Assembly (NCBI GenBank): GCA_030043155.1
Contig: JASHYE010000048.1
Location: 1-5,750 of the forward strand
DNA length: 5,750 nt
Origin: Candidatus Acidiferrales bacterium
Lineage (GTDB): Bacteria; Acidobacteriota; Terriglobia; Acidoferrales; UBA7541
Reading direction: 5' to 3'
Positions 1-4,995 of this stretch are shown piece by piece; the first letter of the stretch is position 1, and the number at the start of each line of letters is the position of its first letter. The notes under the pieces were generated by a model, which saw nothing but the letters and a program-made list of their open reading frames with translations, was not told the DNA's origin and made no database searches. The position numbers and the translations under genes are program-made.

Positions 1-141
1 GCTTCCGAGGAATTGATCGTGGTGGGGGCAGGGGGTATGTACGAAGCGCGGTGCCGCAGATGCTTCGAGCCTCAATTGGCGGCAGAAAGGGTCGAAGAGG
101 AGAAGAAGGTTCACGCGCGCTCGAGATCCGCATCGAGCTAG
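1..141 (+). CDS. tdk: Thymidine kinase, C-terminal fragment (5' end outside window)
   Basis: Reading frame 1 is open from the first base to TAG at 139-141 and encodes the last 46 residues of a protein. The segment IVVGAGGMYEARCRRCFEP resembles the C-terminal zinc-ribbon end of type II thymidine kinases, where a G-x-x-Y-E-x-x-C-R-x-C pattern supplies the last two of four zinc-binding cysteines (here fragment residues 18 and 21). The family phosphorylates thymidine with ATP in the cytoplasmic dTMP salvage pathway. The ATP-binding and catalytic parts lie upstream and cannot be checked. After the zinc motif comes a charged, low-complexity tail of about 20 residues (ERVEEEKK, then Arg/Ser-rich), which is variable in the family. 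The identification rests on one short motif, so another zinc-ribbon protein is possible but less likely. Confidence 0.72.
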   Translation, partial: ASEELIVVGAGGMYEARCRRCFEPQLAAERVEEEKKVHARSRSASS

Positions 142-145
142 TTTT
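119..145 (+). terminator. Candidate weak intrinsic terminator after tdk
   Basis: A perfect 6-bp inverted repeat, GCTCGA (119-124) and TCGAGC (133-138), encloses an 8-base loop. It is followed by TAG and then four Ts at 142-145. The stem overlaps the last codons of tdk and the T run is short, so termination would be weak. The position at the end of the gene and before a new promoter fits. Confidence 0.35.
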
Positions 146-206
146 CCATAACAGTAAGTCACGGTCCGAGAAAATCTCCCACAGCTTTCTACTACCCTGT
201 ACAAAA

Positions 207-215
207 TGCTATTAT
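207..215 (+). promoter_or_regulatory. Extended -10 promoter for the 275-1135 gene
   Basis: TGC at 207-209 directly precedes TATTAT at 210-215, giving the extended -10 form TGnTATnnT. No good -35 hexamer is seen 16-18 bases upstream, which extended -10 promoters tolerate. Transcription would start near 221-223 and leave a leader of about 50 bases before the ATG at 275. The site overlaps the alternative ATG at 206, which argues against that codon as the translation start. Confidence 0.45.
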
Positions 216-274
216 TTAGCGAATCTTGGAGGCCTGCTTCCCGATACGGCTTCTCGGAGCGCTATCGTTCTCAC

Positions 275-1135
275 ATGTTCCGGTCACCCATTTTCGTTAG
301 CGCGTTAATTCTTCTCGGCTGTCTCGATATCTCTCGCGTAAATTTTCTCCGGCCTCCTGCTGACTCATTTGACACCGTATTTCCGGCTACCCTCGCGCAA
401 CCGGATCTTTTTGTAACGGTCGCCCAGAGCTCGAAGGCGAAAGCCAATACTCCGCAGGTGAAAGCGCAATTGGCCATTATCCGCTATGTGGATCAGGAAA
501 CTGCCCGTGTCGTCCAGCCCATACCTTCTCAAAAGAAGGGATTCCGCTACGCAGTCGGAAAAGCAATTGATCCCGATAAGCTCAGGATGGCGTTGATGCG
601 GGGTTCCGCGGCAAATCCCGGTGACCAAGTGCAGATCACAAACATCGAATTTCGCGAGAAGGAGATCATTGTCAGCATCAACGGCGGAACGAAGAAGCAT
701 TTCGATTGGCGCCAGCATGTGCAAGTGCAAATGACCGGGGTTCCGATGACAACCGTCACCTCCAACCAAACGGCGCCCGCCCAGATCGGCGCGGATTTGG
801 TGTTGGATTTCGGCGGTAAGGTTCCCGAGCTAACGCCGGATCAGCTCAAGCATGATCTGTCGCCCTTTCTCTCGTTCAGTAGCGAGCATTCTTCCGCTGT
901 GAACTGGATCGAGACTCTTCCGCCAAAATTCCAACAAGCGATCAAAGACCATACGGCTGTGATCGGAATGAATCACGATATGGTCCTCGCATCGATGGGC
1001 CGGCCCGATCAAAAGGTCCGGGAATACGATGACGAGGGCCGCGAAACGGAAGATTGGATTTACGGCCACCCGCCTGAAAAGACCGTCCTGGTCACTTTCC
1101 TGGGAGACAACGTCATTCGTGTCAAATCATACTAG
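275..1135 (+). CDS. Uncharacterised exported or lipid-anchored protein with BamE/SmpA-like C-terminus
   Basis: I do not recognise this 286-residue protein as a named family. The ATG at 275 is preferred because it places a hydrophobic segment (residues 5-15, PIFVSALILLG) at the N-terminus, followed by Cys16. LLGC could be a lipobox, so export with lipidation or a simple membrane anchor is likely. An in-frame ATG at 206 would add 23 polar residues before that segment, has no visible ribosome binding site and overlaps the likely -10 element. Neither start has a convincing Shine-Dalgarno sequence; GGAG at 256-259 is 15 bases from the ATG. Residues 60-155 look like alternating beta strands. Residues 185-225 look helical. 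Residues 230-284 read GMNHDMVLASMGRP, then an EDWIYG strand and a final VTFLGDNVIRV strand, which resembles the G-M-x-x-x-x-V-x-x-x-x-G-x-P start and strand pattern of BamE/SmpA-type lipoprotein domains. No catalytic motif is visible. It lies between tdk and gap but is transcribed separately. Function is unknown. Confidence 0.8.
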   Translation: MFRSPIFVSALILLGCLDISRVNFLRPPADSFDTVFPATLAQPDLFVTVAQSSKAKANTPQVKAQLAIIRYVDQETARVVQPIPSQKKGFRYAVGKAIDPDKLRMALMRGSAANPGDQVQITNIEFREKEIIVSINGGTKKHFDWRQHVQVQMTGVPMTTVTSNQTAPAQIGADLVLDFGGKVPELTPDQLKHDLSPFLSFSSEHSSAVNWIETLPPKFQQAIKDHTAVIGMNHDMVLASMGRPDQKVREYDDEGRETEDWIYGHPPEKTVLVTFLGDNVIRVKSY

Positions 1136-1143
1136 TGGCTGCA

Positions 1144-1172
1144 TTGACTTTTTCTCTCTTGCACCCTAGCAT
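1144..1172 (+). promoter_or_regulatory. Sigma70-type promoter of the gap-pgk-tpiA-secG operon
   Basis: TTGACT (1144-1149) and TAGCAT (1167-1172) match the -35 and -10 consensus at 5/6 and 4/6 positions and are separated by exactly 17 bases. The predicted start is near 1179, giving a leader of about 60 bases before gap. It lies just after the stop codon of the upstream gene and is the only good promoter seen before gap. Confidence 0.6.
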
Positions 1173-1175
1173 CGC

Positions 1176-1188
1176 GGGCGTCGCGCCC
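1176..1188 (+). promoter_or_regulatory. GC-rich hairpin at the predicted 5' end of the gap transcript
   Basis: GGGCG (1176-1180), loop TCG, CGCCC (1184-1188) form a 5-bp all-GC stem. It sits at or just downstream of the predicted transcription start. There is no T run after it, so it is not a typical terminator for the preceding gene. It could stabilise the 5' end of the mRNA. This role is inferred from position only. Confidence 0.3.
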
Positions 1189-1238
1189 CTGTCGTCTCGC
1201 GGTTTGCACTTCATTCCAGGTTCAAGTTCGGAGGCTGC

Positions 1239-2243
1239 ATGGCGGTCAAGGTCGCTATCAATGGTTTCGGTCGTATCGGCAGGAATATATTTCGCGCCAG
1301 CATGGGCGACCCCGCGATTGAAATCGTTGCCATCAACGACATAACGGATGCAAGAACGCTGGCTCATCTGCTGAAGTATGATTCGATTCTGGGAAATTTG
1401 AAGAATTCCATTCTGTCCACGGAAGATTCAATCGTGGTGGACGATCGCCCTATCCGAGTTTTTCGCGTGAAGGAACTGGACAAGGTCGATTGGCCATCGA
1501 CTGGCGCTCAGATTGTTGTGGAATCCTCCGGCGTTTTTAACAAAGGACCGGAGGCCAGAAAGCATATCCGCGGAACGGTAAAAAAAGTGGTTATTACGGC
1601 GCCGGCAACCGACCCAGACTTCACAACCGTTCTTGGCGTCAATTCACAACTGTACGATCCGGCCAAACACCACGTCATCTCAAATGCTTCCTGTACGACG
1701 AATTGCCTCGCGCCGGTAGCCAAAGTCATTCTCGAAAATTTTGGAATTGCATCGGGCATCATGACCACCGTTCATTCCTATACAAATGACCAGCGTTTGC
1801 TTGACTTGCCGCATAAAGACCTGCGGCGGGCCCGTGCAGCCATGCTATCCATGATCCCAACGTCAACGGGGGCGGCGAAGGCCCTGCACTTGGTAATCCC
1901 CGAGTTGAAGGGAAAGCTGGATGGCTACGCTCTTCGCGTTCCAACCCCGGACGTGAGCCTCGTGGATTTGACTGTAAACACGGAAAAATCCGTCACTCCC
2001 GAATCGGTAAATGCAGCTTTTCAAAAAGCGGCCGACGGATGCCTGCGCGGTGTTCTCGAATATACAGAAGAGGATTTGGTTTCGATCGATTTCCGCGGCA
2101 ATCCTCATTCAGCCATCGTGGATGCGAATTATACTCGCGTCGTCGGAAATACCTGCGTCAAGGTTCTCGCATGGTATGACAATGAATGGGGTTACTCTTC
2201 GCGTTGCGTAGATCTTGTGAAAATGATTGCGAAACGCCTCTAG
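1239..2243 (+). CDS. gap: Type I glyceraldehyde-3-phosphate dehydrogenase
   Basis: This 334-residue protein matches the usual family length. It reversibly oxidises and phosphorylates glyceraldehyde 3-phosphate to 1,3-bisphosphoglycerate with NAD in cytoplasmic glycolysis. The Rossmann fingerprint INGFGRIGRN is at residues 7-16 and Asp34 follows the second strand. The active-site loop ASCTTNC carries catalytic Cys152, and His179 lies in TTVHSYT. The S-loop contains LPHKDLRRARAA (190-201), and the C-terminal NEWGYS motif is intact. Asp34 with Leu190-Pro191 is the pattern of NAD-preferring rather than NADP-dependent enzymes, so a mainly glycolytic role is inferred. RVPTPDVSLVDL has Asp where Asn is more common. 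The ATG at 1239 is preceded by GGAGG (1230-1234), 4 bases away. It is the first gene of the operon and sits 36-42 bp before pgk. Confidence 0.97.
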   Translation: MAVKVAINGFGRIGRNIFRASMGDPAIEIVAINDITDARTLAHLLKYDSILGNLKNSILSTEDSIVVDDRPIRVFRVKELDKVDWPSTGAQIVVESSGVFNKGPEARKHIRGTVKKVVITAPATDPDFTTVLGVNSQLYDPAKHHVISNASCTTNCLAPVAKVILENFGIASGIMTTVHSYTNDQRLLDLPHKDLRRARAAMLSMIPTSTGAAKALHLVIPELKGKLDGYALRVPTPDVSLVDLTVNTEKSVTPESVNAAFQKAADGCLRGVLEYTEEDLVSIDFRGNPHSAIVDANYTRVVGNTCVKVLAWYDNEWGYSSRCVDLVKMIAKRL

Positions 2244-2285
2244 AAAACTGCCTATGGCGCTCCTAAAGCCATCTCCAATTTGAGC

Positions 2286-3485
2286 ATGCGCAAACTCTCG
2301 ATTCGGGACCTCAGCCTCGCAGGCAAGCGCGTGTTTATCCGCGCTGATTTTAACGTGCCTCTTGAAAACGGTCAGGTTTCTGACGACACACGCATCCGCG
2401 CCACCTTGCCCACGTTAAGACTTGCCATCGAGCGCGGCGGCCGTCTTGTCGTTGCGTCTCATCTGGGGCGCCCAAAAGGGAAGCCGGACTCGAAATTGAG
2501 CCTCCGGCCAGTCGCTGCGCGGTTGAAGGAACTGCTCGGCAAGCCTGTGATTTTCTCCTCTGATTGCGCAGGTCAGGAAGCGCTCTCCAGGAGTCAGGCT
2601 CTCAAGGATGGCGACCTGTTGCTGCTTGAAAATTTGCGCTTCCACGCGGAAGAAGAACAAAATGACGAAGAATTCTCCCGCCAGCTCGCGTCCCTGTGCG
2701 ACGGTGTTTTTGTGAACGACGCCTTTGGCGCTGCCCATCGCGCCCATGCCTCTGTCGTCGGCATCACGAGCTTTGTCAAACAGGCCGCTGCAGGCTTGCT
2801 GATGGAGCAGGAGCTTTCCTACCTGGGCAAGGCTTTGACCAATCCTGAGCGGCCGTTTCTGGCGATTCTTGGCGGTGCGAAAGTATCGGACAAGATCGAA
2901 GTGATTCAAAACCTCATGAAAATCGCCAATACCATGCTCATTGGCGGCGCGATGGCTTACACTTTCTTTCGCGCCAGGAGGTTCACAACGGGAAAGTCCC
3001 TCGTCGAGGAAGACAAGATGAATTTGGCGTTAACTTTGCTTGGCGAAGCCATAGAGCGCCGCTGTCGTCTCATTCTACCAGTCGATCACGTTTTGGCACG
3101 CAGCCCCGATGATTCTCAAACCCAGGTTGCCGGCGTCGAAGCCACGCCGGCGGATTGGATGGGCTTGGACATCGGGCCCAAAACAATTGAGTTATTTCGC
3201 AAAGAGATTGCTTGCGCGAAAACAATTGTCTGGAATGGTCCCTTGGGAATGTTCGAAAAGCCCGCATTTGCCAATGGTACCCTTGCAATTGCCCGGGCAG
3301 TTGCGGATGCAACTTCTGCCGGGGCCACGTCGATCGTAGGCGGCGGAGACAGCGTCGCTGCTGTCGAACGATCGGGCGTGGCGCAAAAAATCTCTCATAT
3401 CTCCACTGGCGGCGGTGCTTCCTTGGAGTTCCTGGCGGGCGAAAAATTGCCGGGCGTGGAAGCGCTCACGACATACGAGGCTTAA
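2286..3485 (+). CDS. pgk: Phosphoglycerate kinase
   Basis: This 399-residue protein matches the usual bacterial length. It transfers the acyl phosphate of 1,3-bisphosphoglycerate to ADP, yielding 3-phosphoglycerate and ATP, the step directly after GapA. N-domain substrate residues are seen in RADFNVP (19-25), SHLGRPKG (58-65), LENLRFH (114-120) and [13 protein letters not shown] (144-156). The C-domain nucleotide site is seen in LGGAKVSDK (195-203), [10 protein letters not shown] (315-324), GGGDS (352-356) and the hinge [11 protein letters not shown] (373-383). The ATG at 2286 is chosen because MRKLSIRDL fits the usual N-terminus. An in-frame TTG at 2280 would add two residues. Neither has a clear Shine-Dalgarno sequence, so translation may depend on coupling with gap. 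Its TAA stop directly abuts the tpiA start in the same frame. Confidence 0.97.
   Translation: MRKLSIRDLSLAGKRVFIRADFNVPLENGQVSDDTRIRATLPTLRLAIERGGRLVVASHLGRPKGKPDSKLSLRPVAARLKELLGKPVIFSSDCAGQEALSRSQALKDGDLLLLENLRFHAEEEQNDEEFSRQLASLCDGVFVNDAFGAAHRAHASVVGITSFVKQAAAGLLMEQELSYLGKALTNPERPFLAILGGAKVSDKIEVIQNLMKIANTMLIGGAMAYTFFRARRFTTGKSLVEEDKMNLALTLLGEAIERRCRLILPVDHVLARSPDDSQTQVAGVEATPADWMGLDIGPKTIELFRKEIACAKTIVWNGPLGMFEKPAFANGTLAIARAVADATSAGATSIVGGGDSVAAVERSGVAQKISHISTGGGASLEFLAGEKLPGVEALTTYEA
3476..3480 (+). promoter_or_regulatory. Ribosome binding site fixing the TTG start of tpiA
   Basis: CGAGG lies inside the last codons of pgk, with GAGG at 3477-3480, 5 bases before the TTG at 3486. No in-frame ATG lies upstream because the pgk TAA precedes the TTG directly. 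This site and the conserved N-terminus of the protein together decide the start. Confidence 0.6.
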
Positions 3486-4250
3486 TTGCGTCGTCCCGTC
3501 ATCGCAGGCAATTGGAAGATGCACAAGACTCGGGCTGAGACCCTCGAGTTCTTCGATGCATTCAAGCCGCTAGTAAGCAAGATCAATCACTGTGAAATCA
3601 TCATCGCTCCTCCATTCACGTCGCTTTTTGCCGCTGCTGATTCAGCTCGTGGTTCTTCCATTCAGATTGCGGCTCAGGATATGCATTGGGAGCGCGAGGG
3701 AGCTTTCACTGGCGCGATCTCGGCGGCGATGATTGTGGACGCGGGTTGCCGCGCCGTGATTTTGGGCCACTCTGAGCGGCGGCGCTATTTCGGAGAGACG
3801 GACGCTACCGTCAATCGAAAGCTCAAGGCCGCTCTTGCAGCAAACCTCCAGCCGATTGTTTGCGTGGGCGAGACGCTGGACGAAAGGGAAGCGGGGCGCA
3901 CGGAACGCGTCCTCGAATCCCAATTCGTCGGCGCGAGCGATGCGTTGACGCCTGAGGAATTCTCGCGTATCCTTTTGGCTTACGAGCCAGTGTGGGCGAT
4001 TGGTACGGGCCGCACCGCCACGCCGGAAATTGCCAGCGAATCGCACGCATACCTGAGACGCCTTGCGGAACAGAGTTTTGGCGAAGAGTCCGCTTCAAAT
4101 CTGCGGATTCTGTATGGTGGCAGCGTCACGCCAGACAACATCGCCAGTTTAATGGCTCAGCGGGAGATCGACGGCGCCCTCGTAGGAGGAGCAAGCCTTG
4201 ATCCGCAAACTTTTTTTTCGATCGTGAGTTTTAAGCAGCGAAACAGCTAA
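3486..4250 (+). CDS. tpiA: Triosephosphate isomerase
   Basis: This 254-residue (beta/alpha)8-barrel enzyme interconverts dihydroxyacetone phosphate and glyceraldehyde 3-phosphate, feeding the GapA reaction. All catalytic residues are present: Asn9 and Lys11 in AGNWKMHK, His95 in LGHSERR and Glu167 in AYEPVWAIGTG, where the flexible loop 6 begins. The phosphate-binding elements YGGS (210-213) and GG at 234-235 are intact. Translation must begin at the rare start TTG at 3486, because TAA of pgk is immediately upstream and the conserved GNWK motif begins only eight residues in. The gene is in the same frame as pgk with no spacer, so it is translationally coupled. A run of eight Ts (4211-4218) lies in the codons for the C-terminal helix. 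secG follows after 18 bp. Confidence 0.97.
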   Translation: MRRPVIAGNWKMHKTRAETLEFFDAFKPLVSKINHCEIIIAPPFTSLFAAADSARGSSIQIAAQDMHWEREGAFTGAISAAMIVDAGCRAVILGHSERRRYFGETDATVNRKLKAALAANLQPIVCVGETLDEREAGRTERVLESQFVGASDALTPEEFSRILLAYEPVWAIGTGRTATPEIASESHAYLRRLAEQSFGEESASNLRILYGGSVTPDNIASLMAQREIDGALVGGASLDPQTFFSIVSFKQRNS

Positions 4251-4259
4251 CGGTCGCGT

Positions 4260-4263
4260 GGAG
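4260..4263 (+). promoter_or_regulatory. Ribosome binding site supporting the long SecG start
   Basis: GGAG at 4260-4263 lies 5 bases before the ATG at 4269. It supports initiation there, so the N-terminal hydrophobic extension of SecG is probably translated and is not a start-site error. Confidence 0.55.
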
Positions 4264-4268
4264 TAGGG

Positions 4269-4676
4269 ATGCCAAATATCGCGAAGTGGGTGATTGCCGT
4301 AATTGCCGCCGTATTGTTGGTTTGGCTGGGCTGGAATTTTAATTTTGTCCTTTTGACCCTCCACATTCTCGTGTGCCTCATGCTGATTTTCGTAATCATG
4401 CTCCAGAGCGGTTCAGCGGCCGATTTAGCCGGTGCTTTCGGCGGTGCGGGAAGCCAGACTGCTTTTGGCCCGCGCGGCGCCGCCACATTTCTTACCAAGG
4501 CGACCACGTGGTGTGCGATTGTCTTTATGATGAGTTCTCTCGCGCTCTCTTTGAAGCGCGCTCCCACGATGGCGCAGGGCACCTCTATTCTGGAGCAGAC
4601 CATGCCTTCGGCGCCGACCAGGTCGAGGCCGGCTCCTGTGAAGGCTCCGCCTGCAACGCCAGCGCCTCACAAATAA
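4269..4676 (+). CDS. secG: Protein translocase subunit SecG
   Basis: SecG is the small accessory subunit of the SecYEG channel in the cytoplasmic membrane and assists SecA-driven export. The core is clear: TM segment 27-45 (VLLTLHILVCLMLIFVIML) ending in LQSG, the cytoplasmic loop AGAFGGAGSQTAFGPRGAATFLTK (54-77, given here by its conserved GGAGSQ and FGPRGA parts), and a second TM segment at about 81-95. The C-terminal residues 98-135 form a Pro/Ala-rich tail of low complexity. At 135 residues it is longer than a minimal SecG. Besides the tail, residues 7-22 form an additional hydrophobic stretch before the normal first TM segment, while most SecG proteins begin almost directly with that segment. 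It lies 18 bp after tpiA as the last protein gene of the operon and precedes tRNA-Leu, an order seen in other phyla. Confidence 0.93.
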   Translation: MPNIAKWVIAVIAAVLLVWLGWNFNFVLLTLHILVCLMLIFVIMLQSGSAADLAGAFGGAGSQTAFGPRGAATFLTKATTWCAIVFMMSSLALSLKRAPTMAQGTSILEQTMPSAPTRSRPAPVKAPPATPAPHK

Positions 4677-4687
4677 GAGTCAACTTC

Positions 4688-4696
4688 TGCTAGAAT
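4688..4696 (+). promoter_or_regulatory. Extended -10 promoter for tRNA-Leu
   Basis: TGC (4688-4690) is followed by TAGAAT (4691-4696), an extended -10 element with 5/6 match in the hexamer. No clear -35 is seen in the end of secG. Transcription would begin near 4703, about 12 bases before the mature tRNA. No terminator is visible between secG and the tRNA, so read-through from the operon is also possible. Confidence 0.45.
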
Positions 4697-4714
4697 CCTT
4701 TTTGTTGTTCCGGT

Positions 4715-4801
4715 GCGGTCGTGGCGGAACTGGCAGACGCATCAGCTTGAGGGGCTGACGGTAGCAATACCGTGGTGGTTCGAATCCACTCGACCGCACC
4801 A
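4715..4801 (+). tRNA. tRNA-Leu (anticodon GAG), CCA encoded
   Basis: The sequence folds as a class II tRNA of 87 bases including CCA. The 7-bp acceptor stem GCGGTCG/CGACCGC is perfect, and the discriminator is A4798 followed by encoded CCA (4799-4801). The anticodon stem TCAGC/GCTGA holds loop TTGAGGG with anticodon GAG at 4749-4751, reading CUC and CUU leucine codons. The long variable arm is a 5-bp stem, CGGTA/TACCG, with a GCAA loop. The T arm is GGTGG-TTCGAAT-CCACT, with one G-T pair. The three bases before the gene (GGT, 4712-4714) continue the complementarity into the discriminator and CC. Its location directly after secG repeats the secG-tRNA-Leu(GAG) order of Escherichia coli (secG-leuU). 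Confidence 0.97.
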
Positions 4802-4877
4802 AAGAATTCTCGCGGGCCCCCTTCCGAAGGAATCGCAAATCGTGCACGACGCTTGCAAAAAAATTTCCGATTCGTTC

Positions 4878-4907
4878 TTGAAATGTTTTGCGTGTGCTGT
4901 GTATGAT
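4878..4907 (+). promoter_or_regulatory. Sigma70-type promoter upstream of coxB
   Basis: TTGAAA (4878-4883) and TATGAT (4902-4907) each match consensus at 5/6 positions and are separated by 18 bases. The predicted start is near 4914, giving a leader of about 80 bases to the ATG at 4996. An imperfectly spaced inverted repeat, CTGT (4897-4900) and ACAG (4910-4913), flanks the -10, but no regulator can be named from it. Confidence 0.55.
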
Positions 4908-4995
4908 GTACAGTCTTCGATGGCCTTATCGTCACGACAGAGGATTTGTGGCCGTACGTAGGAAATCAAGGCCGCGTATTCTCGGAGCGGAGGAA

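Noticed and set aside
24..36. G-rich stretch with two runs of five Gs as a quadruplex
   Set aside because: There are only two long G runs with one GG in front, and the bases are explained by the Val-Val-Gly-Ala-Gly-Gly codons of tdk.
51..308. 85-codon open frame on the + strand as a gene
   Set aside because: It overlaps the tdk tail in another frame and the start of the next gene, has no ribosome binding site, and its protein lacks any recognisable pattern.
4820..4830. CCTTCCGAAGG palindrome after the tRNA as a terminator stem
   Set aside because: Only 4 bp can form with a 3-base loop, and no T run follows.
4835..4863. Inverted repeat GCAA/TTGC around a 10-base palindrome TCGTGCACGA, followed by seven As, as a terminator after tRNA-Leu
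   Set aside because: On the + strand the run is A, not T, and on the other strand the T run precedes the hairpin instead of following it. The stem is also interrupted by unequal bulges.
4897..4913. CTGT/ACAG inverted repeat over the coxB -10 as a LexA-type operator
   Set aside because: The spacer is 9 bases instead of the 8 of the E. coli LexA box, the half sites are only 4 bases, and no SOS gene is nearby. Such matches occur often by chance.
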